A stretch of 64,000 nt of DNA, taken from Notospermus geniculatus (taxonomy: Eukaryota; Nemertea; Pilidiophora; Heteronemertea; Lineidae). The stretch covers positions 372,815 through 436,814 of the forward strand of contig NMRB01000117.1 in the NCBI GenBank assembly GCA_002633025.1, read 5' to 3'. Below, piece by piece: positions 36,201 to 50,300 of the stretch (its first letter is position 1; every line of letters begins with the position of its first letter). A program made the position numbers and the translations under genes. Under the pieces are notes generated by a model. The model did no database searches and was not told the origin of the DNA. It saw nothing but the letters and a program-made list of their open reading frames with translations.

Positions 36201-39200
36201 TAGTGGTCTTCTTGACTGTTTGAGTCACCTCGTTCAAATATCAATACAGTTTGAACTAAGATTTGAAACAAAATGGTACACGGTTGATGGCGGGCAAGCT
36301 TGAAATTCCTACACAACACAGGCTAGGCCTGTAGACCAAGAGTATACGGCCTACACCCTGAGAGACAAAGAATAATACTACAAGCAGGCATTTGGTTGCC
36401 ATGAAGACCTCATGTAGCCGATATTGTTCAAGCACAATCAATGATGACACTTTTTGTAAGGTGTGTATTAGTGTCGTCGCCATGCCTTAGGCCTTATCGT
36501 TGTCCTTGGACAAGGCTCAAATGTATTGCCTCTGGCATGTTTATACAATGTGAAATTGTATATACATGTAGTATTTTAATCCCTGAGAATCAGTGACGAA
36601 GAGAAAGGACTTACGAAATACCATTGGCGTGTGTTTAAAAAACTGAAATAAACTTTGGCCGCTGCAACGCTACCATGTATAAAAGCCTACATCGACACAC
36701 CTGCCCAAGTCCTTGGCGGACGCATATACTAGTTTCTCAGAATTAAATGAAAAGAGCAGAGGAAGCTGATGACATCATGTACGGGACGCCAAGGTTTGAC
36801 TTCGCAACTCTACAGAGAACGTGATGTGCGAGGTAGGGGCCGCGGGGTTCCCACCTGGCCAGCCAAAGAAAAGAGGCAGTGACATTTTCATCATTCAGAT
36901 TTATAGTAGGGTTGCTTGGACAGACGAGTTTCGTCTGTGAGAACTTCCTCCATCTGGATGTACCCAGGAAATGATGTTGTCAGAAGAAACCTTGTTCATT
37001 TCACCGATTTCAAGGGTTTTCTTTCAAGTATTTGTCAAGGCGTCAGTTCATCTGGTGCACAGCTGCTCTGAAACTAACGACGCCGATCGCGATACACCAT
37101 GAATACTTAGTACATGTTACCATCTCAAGACTGAGACAAGTTCCAACTCCCAAAAGAACGAGAGAAAAACCGCTAAGTATAACTCTGCCTGTAAAACAAT
37201 CCATCACTTTGAAATAGTAGGCGAGTAATGGTGGAAATCAAGAGTTTGACATTCCTCAATTATGGATTTATATGGGTTACTGGCTATTAACATGATTATT
37301 ATCATTAACCAGTACAATTTTGTCGTGGTCAAGAAGAGACGATTGCTCGGATAAAGACCCAATCCATGATACAGAGATTGAGTGTACAGTTGTTGGCCTG
37401 TACCATGCAGTTCTCACGTACGTATACACATACATGTATATGTGCATGTACATAACGTACGATACTTTGGGTACCCTCTGGACGAACTTGCATGAGGGAC
37501 AATGGCCTTTCAAGGAAGGGCAATACAGTTTTGTGGATGGAAATCTGCCGCAGGTAGCCTACACCTTAAATGATGTGATATAATTGCCATGCAATGTGCA
37601 TTCATTTGTAAAAGCGAAGCACGGGATTGCAAATCTTATAACTTGCCCTTTTACATCAAACCAAATATACATGAAATAGAATCTACATCAACGGCCTGCA
37701 TCAGTCTGCAAAAAGAAAATCTCTCGAAGAACTCCGTCGTGACTGGGTTCTTCTTTTCTCACTTCATGCCGAGCCAGACTTCGTCCAAACCCCAAAGCCA
37801 TCTCGGCCATATCAGCGCTCAACAAGCTTGGGAGTTTGAATTTCATTTATTCTGGACACATCAGTACATAGCGGATAATACTGGAATATTTATGTAGCAG
37901 ATAAGTAAACTGTTTGAGACTATATTTGACCTGGAACTGGGCGTTGCCTATGGCAAAGTGTGGTTCCTTGGATACCGCTGTTAAGGAACCGACTGCATGT
38001 AGCTTTGAAACCAGCTTTGGCCGTGTTGATTTTGCCAATGGCAAATATGCAATCTTCTCAAATGTTTTTCGAGTTGATGACCGAATAGTCGGGTGTTGCC
38101 ATTTGGAAATGCGAAAAAATATTGCATGCGGCATACCAGTAAACGTTCCGAGACGTGATTTGGTGGTATCTCCAGATATGGTTCATATTACTCAAACCCA
38201 TTCTATGATCTCACCTACCATCGGGCTGTTTGTCACACGACATCCTTCATTCATGTCAGTGTAACGACATTCAGAGTCCGGAAACCAGCGACTCAGTTGG
38301 CAGTTCCGGCGTTCAGGTGTATCTGACAGGACGACAAAATGTGTCTTCCACTTCTGTCGGAATCCGCGATTAGAGTACGGGCCAATCTATTTTGTAGGCC
38401 CTATGGTGATGGGGGATCGGTAGCAAAAACACAGCCCCACTAAACGAGTTGCCAGTCACATATACCTGATCTTGTCGACAGCTTCCCAGAACTGTCGTGA
38501 CCGCGGTTTGTTTTGCTGTAATCCAGCGTGTTCTCCAGTGGGCGATCCCCAGCCCGGGGCTGAGAATCGCACAATAAGTCTGTCTTTCGTTAAACAAACA
38601 CGTTTATCTCACTTTCCTTAGGCAGGTTAGACAATGCCGAAAGAAGGGCCGATTCGTATTTGACAAACGAAAGACTGATCCAATCTCACGCTTTAGAAGC
38701 ACCTGTCGTAAGGGTGTTGCCAGCGACAGGATCCCTTCCGTCTTTGAAATATTAAAGGCCTGCGGTCACTTTTGCCCTTCGATACCCTCCTGTGGGTAGC
38801 AGCGATCGGAACCCTTGTCAGGGCAAGGTGGATCCCTGCACTCTAGTCTTTGAAGAAAAAACCAAAAGGACATAGACTCTGAAAGATGTACAGCTAACTG
38901 TCCACTGCCTTCATTTTTACTCTTAGGGGTTTTCGGGTTATTTTCACGAAAAGAGGGTCGATGAGCCCTTGTGCCCATTGAAGTCACCGTAAATTCACCA
39001 ACGATTACCAATCAAATGTTGGTAGGCCCCTAATAAGGTTATTCGTGTGCCTTAATGACTGGGTGGGACGCAAGGAAACCCTCTAAGAATTTGAAATTAA
39101 AATGAGCACCGAATAGGTAAAGCTCTTATGCAGATGGATAACCGAACCATTATCTGCCAACGTGGCGTCCGCGTGATTCCATGACGGGACAACCTGTTGA

Positions 39201-40241
39201 ATCTCACACACCATCTGATCATGGAGAGCATCATTTCATGTAGGACTATTCGGAGAGCAAGCAGTTTTCTTTGTCATGGAATTACCCTCGAAAAATTCCT
39301 GCTAGTCCATTAGTAATAATGATACCATTCAGAGCGTTTTCTTTGTTCATTTTAGAAGTTACGGTTGTAGCATTTGCCGTCTTATCTTAACACAGACCAC
39401 ACCACTTCGCAAGAGCAGGATTTTTCGAAGGCGGTCTCCGTGAGTCGTATTTCATATTTTTTCCTTCACACTTCCACTTTATTCACAAATAATGCGTTAA
39501 TTCTTGATTTCAGGACTTGAAAAAAAAGCAATTTCTACATCGATGTTGCATTTTGGAACTCAACCAGGAAAAGACTGTCAGACCTTTGAGGCAGTTTTTG
39601 CACAGGAGTATAGGTGTTGCTAATGAAAATTCTTTCATTACAGGTTTTTCGTAACCATTCTTGATGTCAGCGGACAGAATCCAAAAATATACGCCACAAT
39701 GAAAAGGAAGATGCTTGTTGCCAATGCCTTGTCAATGCGTCAGTGATAGGCCTATCAGCCAGTTTCTATATTTCACACGGAAAAGAAGTCATGCACTCAA
39801 TATCAGTTGATATGCAATGCATGCAGATTATAGGGTTGTTGCCAGAAGCATAGGCTTAGTTTGTCTTCAGCATCCAAACCCGCGTTAGGCCCATTTATTC
39901 AGATAGCAACGAACTGAACTTGTGTTTGGTGTTCAAAATGATTTCCGGCAGCTAAAACTGGATTGTAGAGTGTTTTGTGCAGGATTCCAGACCAAAAGTA
40001 GAACGTAGGCATTTTCTGTGGAGCAGATTGGCGGATAGGCAGTTAGATTTGATTGGATCATTTTCAACAGGTGAAGGGTATGATCCCAAGTAGGTGTGTT
40101 ACTGTGCGAGGAATACTGGGGCGTCCGATCTAGAAACGCTGTTACCATTTTTGATGAAGTATGTAACATGGTAGACCTACACAGGAGCATCCGCCGTATG
40201 TTTTGACAGGATAAAAGCTAGGCCTAGTATACAACTTCATA
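33292..40241. other. No gene recognised
   Basis: AT-rich sequence with short ORFs on both strands and one foldback (34352-34451). I see no family motif or splice-consistent series of exons. Confidence 0.4.
34352..34451. mobile_element. Foldback element
   Basis: The left arm (ctgtttcataaagtgactt) is mirrored by the right arm (aagtcactttatgaaacag). An inner agctaatgataccttt block pairs partly with ggtaccatttagct. Confidence 0.85.
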
Positions 40242-40715
40242 ATGGCAGCAATGTTCGGAGAAATGAAAGACAGATACGGATCGGCAGTGGAAAGAAGGAA
40301 GGGCGGAAGGAAGCCCGGAAATAGCTCAAGACAAAGAAACAGCCACAATGCAGAGGATGCAGTGCTAAAAAGACGTACTGAGCAACATCAGTGCTTCAGG
40401 AAGTGTGTTAGACATGGTGGTGGAGAATGCCCAGGTCTTGATTCTTCGAACAGTGGATATCATCGATTGGTGACCGCCAACTGCCTTCACAGCAGCGTGC
40501 TAACAGGAATACATGTCTACAAGAAAGAGGACTGGACAAGAAACGTTAGTCAACTACCAATTTGGTTCCGTAACCATACCCGCTCACGTACCGACCGGGG
40601 AACTTACGAAGCATGTAGGAACTCATCCGTCCGAAATCGAGTGGCCCAAGAACAGCAATGGATTACTACAACGATTTCGTGCCATTCCCTTCATCGAGAC
40701 ATGAACTCAGATTAG
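40242..40715 (+). CDS. Unidentified 157-codon ORF
   Basis: The longest uninterrupted frame in the gene-poor 28-44 kb region. The predicted protein is basic and Ser/Arg/His-rich, with no motif I recognise and no signal peptide or membrane segment. A second frame overlaps it (40513-40704). Its composition looks like translated non-coding or decayed repeat sequence, so a true gene is unlikely. Confidence 0.12.
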   Translation: MAAMFGEMKDRYGSAVERRKGGRKPGNSSRQRNSHNAEDAVLKRRTEQHQCFRKCVRHGGGECPGLDSSNSGYHRLVTANCLHSSVLTGIHVYKKEDWTRNVSQLPIWFRNHTRSRTDRGTYEACRNSSVRNRVAQEQQWITTTISCHSLHRDMNSD

Positions 40716-43700
40716 GCAAGATGTTGGCATAGCTGAGTCGTAGTTTTGAAAACCTCAGCTGTACCCCATATTGCCACCTTTGGGTTTATAAATTCAACAT
40801 GTAGCTGACTCGTGTCCCGAACAGCATCTCTGAAATACTCAAGAAGACGAGAAGGATACGAGGTGGTGACGACGGTTTTTCAGTTCAACACTGGAGCTGG
40901 ATTTTATGAATTCCTCGCCCTGAGAACAAAGCATTGGTTCATATCTGCGGGATTGGTAACCCATTGTAACAATTTCCCACGTACCGTACATCGGGTAGGC
41001 CCGTTATTACTAGTTTCCAATAAAGTGATCATCAAATCAATAGACATCGACCTTCTCATTATAGGTTCAATTTACGAAGAGATCTAAGAGACGGGAATTT
41101 ATCTATATGCATGTAGGCCTAGCAAAAGGGTGCACTGAATTCTGCATGGCAACGAGTACAATTCTAGTGTAGGGCCATTTCCAGCAGAAAACTTCTTCGA
41201 AAAGAGGTGGTGTTTGCCAGATGGCGAGGAGAGAACTAGGCATCGTTGTAGGCGTAGAGTCAATTAGGCCTATATTAACAAGGTACTTAGGATGAACATG
41301 ATTGGGTCACATGAATAGTATGTACCAGATTGCCAAATTAGACCTGATCCAACATCGGCCAAGCGGGAGGAGGTGCTAACTCCGTCAGCCTTGGATGTGT
41401 GGTCACAGAAGGATTAAGAGCAAACTCGCCAGCAAGAACTGATGGAAATAGGGTTGGCCTTCTTATTTGAGCCAATTCCCTCAAAAAATAAGACCAGTCC
41501 AAAAGTAATGAATGCAACCGTGCCATTGCTTTGGTGCACGACCAGTCAAATCGGTCAGAAGAGGAAACGTCGCAAAGTCCCAAAGCATGTACCACTCTTT
41601 CAACATCGCCCCATTGTAAATTCATTGCTTGTGGAACCATTATCGAACATGCTGGACGGCTGCGTGTTGAGTTCTTGTGGTCCCAGTCCGCTTGGCAATG
41701 GTAGACTCAGTCGATGGGAGAATCATTAGGATTTATTTGCCGAGGCGGTTGGCGGACCGTGTTATCGCTTAGCGACAGGAGAAAGGGAATATGGCCGCTC
41801 CTAGAGGAGCAAACATTTTATGTTTTCCAAATTTACACAGGGTTAAATGTTCCTATGAGCCGCGCCTGTTCAGGGCCAGGCTCCAACACCACTTCATTAT
41901 GATAATCCCCAATGAATAAAACCACTTTCTTTGAATAAAAAACTTGTACTAGCCATTCAGAATTGAGCTCGGGTGAAAAATTGAGGAAAATAAGTCTTCG
42001 ACTGATGTTCCCTGAAGGTGCATGCAGTCATTTCTTTTAGAAATAGCACATTGGTACAAATGAAGTCGTAAAGATAACGTAGTAATGGCTGCAGTGTATA
42101 CGTCACACCCAGGTGGTGACTGGTGGGAATGATATGCCAGCTTTGGTAGACTCCAAACACAGCCATAGGAGACGCTACTACCCCAATATGTCCACAGCAG
42201 CCTATAGTACCGGTACGAGTAAGAGCTAAAGCATGAATCAGTGATGGGCGACATCAATTTCCTTTCATTGGCCTTTCACGTACTACCAAGTGGTTGTTCA
42301 AGAGACCTGGTAAATTGCAAATCTACGTGATATTTTCAACATTACATGCACCCCGATAGTGTCCTACAACCAAATGTCGCTAGCATTCAAACTCCTTGTT
42401 TGTGGCCCGTTCTGCCCTTAAAACATACTAGCCTATATGTAGTAATTGATTTGAGTATATGGGCAAAAAATATAAGGCGAGCCACAGATGAATTTTTGGT
42501 ATCAGGTGGTTATACCAGGAATTTATTTCAGCAGCTTATACTGAACTGTTCATTTACATCTAAATTACACAAATACTGTACCGGTGTATCGATCATTTTT
42601 ACATAGCACATAAATCTTGCTAAAGGGAAACCCCCCTACATTAGTAGGGCCTAGTACACTGGAGTGAAATTTTGAAAATAAAAGAATACAAGTATACATG
42701 CATAGCTGTCTGTAGCAGTGGACGTCTCTCGTGACTTGGCAAAAAGAAATCCCCTATATCGCATAAGAGGACAAAACTCATGGGCAAATGTTAATTCGGC
42801 ACTTGATATCTGCTACGTGATTACCAACTTGAAATTCTCGCCCTGGTAACAGCAGTGAATAGGCCTACAGGTGTAAACTCATGAACAGACAGAGCCATAA
42901 ATTTTCTTTAATATCCTGATATTCTTTCTGATTCTAGTTATCACGGCTATTGATATGTGATTTGTCACACACAGTCAACTACCTAATTCACAAAACTTAT
43001 TTTCTAATTAGACAAACACAATTGCTACGAAATCAAACCTATTTTGAATCTAGATCTCCCATCACCAGCAGACTACATTTTTTTGCCGAAGTCAATCAAG
43101 GTTGGGAGAGTTTCTACATGTATTATTTGGCGCATTGGATTTCATCATGTGTTTGGAATTATCGATGAAAAAAATGTATATGAAAAATAATATTACAATA
43201 TAAAATCGAGATCATAATAAAATCGTTGGGAAACATTCAGAAGTATATTCTGTACCCAGCTTTCATGTATTTTTGTGCAAACTTGAAAGGAATGCAACTT
43301 TTTCTTGTGACTGACACAACAAACTTCTGCATTTCTACCTGTCAGTGTAATACTAGTAAATTATTTCACTCTATTAGACCTAAGTTCATCTACATCTAAA
43401 ACTCTTAAGACTTAATCAGCTTCGCCCTTGTCCAAAGATAACAGAAATTAGGTGATGTTCAATCTAAACTGTATTAATGCGATTTGATAAAGCAATCACA
43501 ATGATAAGATGCAAACTGCAAACTTTGACAGTTTCAGCTGTAATTCAACTTCAATTATAACTGGGATGCTGTAACGATTATATAATACTGAAATTGATTC
43601 TAAGTTAAGTCGACACTGCATACAAAGCACAGATAAATGATATGTACAAAATAAAAAGAAACGTCTTAAGCTGTGGAATCGTAGGGGGAGATTCAATGTC

Positions 43701-44301
43701 CAACTAAAAGCCAAAAAAGAACAACCACCCTCACAGCACATGTCAATGTTGATTATGCATGTTGTGCGTTGATTATGCTGCATTGCATATCAATAATAAA
43801 ATTTTCCGTTTATTTTATTGATTAAAACCCCTGAATATTACAAAATGTTCACTGGTACCTAACATCATGAACATCAAAGTATGCATACTTTTTCAGTGCA
43901 TAAATTTAAGATGTACGATGTACATTCAGAGTATATCTATACAGAGGGTAAACCTGAGTGTTCCTCATATATGGTAAAGTCAAATCAGTGCACTCGATTA
44001 GAGGTGCAAAAAGACATAAAATATAGTCATCATTCGTACCAACAATAAATGAAGCAGGAGAAAACACACTATTTGAAATACTGTGAATGGTAATTAGCAC
44101 TTGGGGACTGTTCAAAGGGTAAAAATTCAGAAGAGGAAAAGCAGTAAGAAGTTTGGGTGAAATTGGCCATCCAAGAAGAACCCCCGATATCTTATCTTTC
44201 TTAGAACATCTTGGTGAATATAATGACAATTTCAAATTAAGGTTTGGTAATATATGTAGATATTCTTTTTAGATCAGCCAACTTCACCCCTTTTTTATTG
44301 T
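40716..44301. other. No gene recognised; 3' flank of ERMP1
   Basis: Includes an unidentified 100-codon minus ORF (41338-41640) without known motifs. It becomes very AT-rich from about 42.6 kb and contains no clear coding signal. Part of 43.8-44.3 kb may be the ERMP1 3' untranslated region. Confidence 0.4.
44294..44299 (-). promoter_or_regulatory. Possible polyadenylation signal of ERMP1
   Basis: AATAAA on the minus strand begins 3 nt after the stop codon (tagacAATAAA). The distance is too short for a normal 3' untranslated region, so other AATAAA matches further down (for example near 43808) could be the one used. Confidence 0.25.
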
Positions 44302-47300
44302 CTAGTAAGTATAAACATCGCATGTAGAGGACCACAGCAATGGTGTGACCCACTTTGGTAATCGCTGTGTGTATCTTTTGTGTTCTTTCGTCGCTTCATA
44401 CTCTCCATGAAGGTAGTGGCCCGAGAACAGTATCTCTATCACTGGGTCGTCCTTCTTGTCAGATGAGATCTGAAAGGAAAGTATAAACAATACTAATCAG
44501 ACAGTCAGATAGGCAAGAGAACTCGAGAGACCAAATGCACCCCGAGACAACATCTATGTGACTGTCTCGCATTGATTCCATCGAGTTCAAGTTCGTTCAT
44601 TGCACCTCCCGAAGGGTGACTTGACAACATTTAGTGGAAGTCAATACTGGAGGTGATGCAGACGTGCAAGAGGAAAAAAGCTCGCCGCTTTCATTAGTTG
44701 TGTCTATAGGAAGAACGTGAACGGACACAAGTCACAAATTACAGTTTTTTTCCAGCATATTATATTATTAACCATAAGGCAGCTTCTAAAGGTAGGCCTA
44801 CTGGTTCATGTTCGACCATTCGCTGGTGCCGAATGTAACGAACTTCCTAAGGCGGGGGGGGGGGGCTGGGATGAAACAAAAGTTGCAACACAGCCTGGAA
44901 TATCAGCTACCTGAGAAATACACTGGCTGTTTCCTACGTAATTACTATTTAAGTATTTTTGCCAATAAAATCGCCAGCCCCTCTACTCTTGCCAAATTAT
45001 CTCTAAGAGTACCCCAAGAGTACCCCCTTCTGGCTATTTGTTGCAGAAAGAGATGAGATGTCGAGAGCCCAAGCTAATGGTTGTTCCAAATTCTAATTTC
45101 ATTTTAAGGTGACCTTTCACCTCCTTTCACACCGCTCTCAACACCGTTTTGTCACTTCAAATAGAACAAAATCATCAGCCAGAACTTGACTGATCCAATT
45201 CGGATCATGTGACCATTTATGCAGCCATTCGATGTTGAAGTTGTTTGCAGACATTTCACACTCAGACATCCTTTTCAAGGGGGAGGCATGTCTGTAGCTA
45301 GTGTTTGCCAGAAATGAGATTTTATCTCTAAAACATAAACTTTTGGCAGGTTTCAAACCTGCACTGCTGCAGTGGACCTTCAAAAATTGATAAGACTTCA
45401 CACCTAAGTACAGAACCGGTAAATAGAAAGACGTTACCCCTAAGTGTAGGTTGTACTTTTAAATGGAATTTTTACACCTAAGTGTAGTGAAACACAGGTT
45501 GTAGTTGGAAAGACAATGGAGTCTCTGTTTTGCACGAATTTTGTCCCACAAGTCCACCGTTGATAGACAAAAGCTGATAGCGGTGTTGCATGAATAAACA
45601 GAACGAACAGTAGCAGCAAATACATCCGAGAATAAACCTAGGCCTAGTCCAAGTGGAATAAAAGGCATTTTTCAGGGGTTCATCATCTGGCAAAAAGTTT
45701 CTCGATCAACCTTGATATGGGTGCATGGATCATGAGCCTTGCTTTCATGCTTTGTCTTCTTTAGTTCTGGTATATCTTTTATTTTGCCCCTATAGTATAC
45801 CCATGACAAAATGGTTACCCAGGCAACCTGACAAACAATCACTGCAGCACTGCCAATCTGTTTGTTAATGCCATTATTTAATATTCAGAACAGTTCTCTG
45901 GCAGAAATATGAAACTTCAACAAATATTTATTATTCCTGCATTCACTTTTACTGCCAGTGAATGAAATCTGGGCACAACTGCTGAGGGTTTGTGTTTGGT
46001 AGACAATGAGAGTTCAATCTTTACTGCATTTACAATTCAAGCTTTTGAACCTCATGATCTGGGCCTAGATACAAAAAGCCGGGGGCTGCATAAGATGAAT
46101 CAACATTTGACTCTCGGATTGGAAGGACTATCTGGCACGCATGTCAGGAATTCTGTGGTGCCCAGTGTGACCAGGAGATTTTCTAAGGCAGCAGATGATG
46201 ACAAAATCCTAAGTTCAATCTCACTTGAGGACGAAGCACAATTTCTTGTCGCCAATGGCAAACAAAAACTTTTTTTCAGCTACGAGGTGCTGTGTTACAT
46301 CTGAGCATACCATCTATTACTTCTCTATCTGAACAGGATGGGCCCTTTTTACAGTGAGATGTGGCTAGAAATCTCACAGCATCATACAAGAAGGGGTCAA
46401 AAATTCCATGGCCATGATCAACGATCGTCCGTAATCCATAGTCCATTTGTATTATAGTGAAGAATTAAAAGGTAACCACTTGTCAATGCCATCAGAACCT
46501 GTTGAACATGATTGATCATGTTTACTTCCAAGATTGACCTGGAGGTAACATCAACAGCCTAATGCATTGATCATCAGAGCTGACAAGTGGATTTCGTTGT
46601 GGTGAAATAGTGTTTGTCGGTATTGATGGATAAGGAGATCCAAAGACAGGGATATTCTTTATGGGCACTATGAATGAGGAGTAATAAATGTTTTAACTTT
46701 AGTTTTGTAAAGGACTCCCCAATGCCAATGTACAGTCGAAAGGAAGTAAAAGCAATTACTAGTTTGGATTCATGTTACCCATTCCTGTACCTTTTTTGTA
46801 GTAAGACAACCCTTTCAGGTAACCAAATAAGAAAGGAACTTTTTTATAATNCCCCCCCCCCCCCCCCATTTCCCACTGAGCAATCACCCAAATATTGTCT
46901 TTACTTTTCATTTACTTCCCCAGTCACAGTCAAAATGCAGCATTTCCTAACCAGCAGCAATGCTTTATTCAGTTTTGCAAATCACATCACATCCAGTGAA
47001 CACAAGTGAAAGCAGGGTAACAGCCCAAGGGGCAAGCTCAGCCAACCCATTTAGGTCAACTGAAGAAAGGGCAAATGAATATTTGGCAAATCCATGTTTG
47101 TTTTCCCAAAATATCTTTTGTATAAGGTGGCTTGTTTGCATTGGGTGTAAGTGATCCATTTTGATGAATGGGCTTAAAAGAGGCAGATATGGCCCAGAAT
47201 AAGTGGGTATGGTAATATTAGGTCGAGAGTATTTAAGGCCAGTCCTGGGAAAGTGTGTGCCTGTTCATACCCTGCCATCCTCACTGCCCATTCAGGCAGG

Positions 47301-50300
47301 CAAAAGATTTATTTTCTTTTGGGAATATCTCTTTTTCACCATAAGTCTTTGGGCCGTGCACAGGTCGGACTTCAGCCACACTTCATTAAAGTCTGACTTT
47401 TCTCAATGCTTCAAGCAAAGAGAAAGCCTAACTTAAGGTATACTTTATGCTACAGTCCGACCCGTGCATACGGCCCTTTAAATCTCCTACATTTAGATGA
47501 TCATTTGTCCAGGAAAGAAACTTGAAATTGAGGATTTCTAAAGGCATTGGTGCATACATGGGTTGACAGTGTCCATCCTACATTTAGATGATCATTTGTC
47601 CAGGAAAGAAACTTGAAATTGAGGATTTCTAAAGGCATTGGTGCATACATGGGTTGACAGTGTCCATCAAATCTCAACCTATTGTAATTATTAGAAAGAG
47701 TAAACACAATATCTGGAACTGTGCAGCAAAGCACCGGGGAAAAGGTGCACAGTTCTGGCCTTTACGGTACTCTGTCAGAAAATGAAATTGTGCAAAAGAA
47801 CTGTACTCACTACTGCTACCCAAAATAACAAGAAAATGTGAATAAAACAATTCTTTGCTTAGCCTCAGCCCACGAGGAGGTCAACTCATTGAGACTAACT
47901 TGTAATGTGCTTGAATATTTTCCATGGTAACCCATAAGGCCGGAGGTCACTTTGAAAATAATGAACAACAGACTTTGGCCGTATCCTAATATATGCTTCA
48001 AAGCACCTCATGCAAATATACAAGGCATAAATACTGTAACGCATTCATTTACATGCGGTATGGAACCAGATGGCCAAAACTACTCATTGACTCATGGACA
48101 GAATACCAAGAATTCATAATTTTGGAATAACATGACAAAAATGTTTACCGATTTATCAGACCCTAACATGGTAACCATGATCTCTTAGACAAATGCGGGT
48201 ATATGCTGTCTGTCTCAAACACCTGGGGAATTTTACGATTTAGTTGCTTTAAGTGGGCAATTCTGGCAAATTTCAACAACTCAGAATCAACATACAAAGC
48301 CAAGCTCATCCTTGAATATACTTGACAAAATCTGTTCTATCTTGTCAGTACTTGAACTGCCTCTGCTCCCGGCTTACCTCCATACCCAGGGCATATTGGG
48401 GCTCATTGTCTCATGAATATGTACATGTTTGAGTTCGGCGTTGCTACAACATGCACTGCGAGAGTGGGCGCATGTATGAATGTACATAGTCTAAGAGCCA
48501 ACGCAAACATGGATCGATATCTTCGTGTGCAAATGGGAGGTTTTCTAGTGCATCAGCCTTGGCTGTGCCCACTGCATTCAACCTGGAAACAGAGATTGGG
48601 TCTTCCTAGGCAAGCAGTTGTTTCCATTAAAACATGAAGTGAAAAATACCGAGAGATGTTTTGTTGGGAGAAAGAGCCGAGTTTCAGCACGGACAAGCTC
48701 AGCTTCATATACAAACTATGCAATTCTAAAAGCATTTATAATGAGAGGAAGAACTGGAGCCCTGAAAGAAATGCTAATGAAAGGAACAGAAGCAAGCATT
48801 CCATTGAATTTTCACAGAACAATTCAGAATCATATTGTGCTGTATTTTTCACACTATACAGCACACCACACAGCAAAATCTAAAAGCATTTGAAATCTAC
48901 CAGCATTATTTTCTCTGGCAGGAACCATTAGTTGCAAACGATTTCACAACCATGTGAATAGCAAAAACAAACATAAAACTCTGCACCAAAAATAAATGTG
49001 CTGCCACAAAAAAGGCTGCACTGAAAGTACATAAACCCTGATTTCAGTCACCTGGGGCTATAAAATTGGAACAAGCATCCTTCGACAAGAGTAGAATGAG
49101 AGGCACAATGTCACACTTGTGTATCTTTTTTCATGATGAAAGGAATTTGTGTATCAGAAAAAAATGTCATGCATTTTAAAATTTGTAAAACGTAAATGGC
49201 ATGCTTTGTTGCTGCCATATATTGAACTTTCTGTTCAAAACTTCAGCAAGAAATATCGAAAAATACAGATTGTTCTACAAAAACGGAGTGTCAACAACAC
49301 AGGTAAATAATGAGCTGAAACATACCGAGCACCAAAGTTATTCAGGAGAATAAAAAGCAGTAAGCCTACATGAAATTGCCAGAGTTGGACTCCGGTGCAA
49401 CTGGTGTTCAACTTCCAGTCGAGACCTCGGCCTACTCCTCCTACATGAGGTAAACTATCTTACTGGGCCTGCAACATGGATTCCTACTTAGTCCTTGGTT
49501 TTTCCTGCATTACCTAACTTCCCTACTAAGTGGTTATTACTAACATGTCATAAGACTACTCATACTACTCCATACACTATTTTTTATACACATGTACACT
49601 TCAATGTCAAATGTGCAATAAAGAGTGTAGGCCTATGAGACAACGAATACACACATGCATAAAATGCATGCATTGCTGGTCTGTACCGTGCAACCATCAA
49701 ATACCCTGGTAGTTTCAGCTCAAAACCCGATATTGTGTAGAAACTGTTGGCATATGGTAGGCAGCTATGAATCACAAAACTCTTGTACTGGTTGAACCCT
49801 AAAACTTCATGTCAAATTGAGAAGGGGCTAATGAAGGGACACCTAGCATACAAACAAGAAAACAATAGCAATGGGATATTTTAATGACTACATGATAATT
49901 GGTACACGAGTCTGAAGATGTAATCAATACATCGAGGTGCAGAGAAACAATATGATTTGCATCAAGGGAACATGTGGTTGGTCTTAAATCATACAGTGCT
50001 GTTCCACATTCATAATAAGCCACAGTATCACGAGTATGCCAGAAATATAACTCGCAGACCTCAAGTGCAATTTCCATGGTGATATCACACTTATAGCAGT
50101 GTGCAGTGGGCGAGTTTCGTCACCGATACGGCATTGAAATATTTAGGCTGTTAAAGAGATATCTTGGGTTACAAGACTGACCATGATGCCACGGCTATTA
50201 TTGCATTACTGGGGAGCTCAAATGCGTGTTTCCCATACCAATGGCACTCTGGTGACATCAGGCCATATACTGGGGCTCAACACTTACCTGCAGAATGCAA

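Noticed and set aside
41338-41640. 100-codon minus ORF
   Set aside because: No known motif, no splice context, and neighbouring sequence in the same strand is full of stops.
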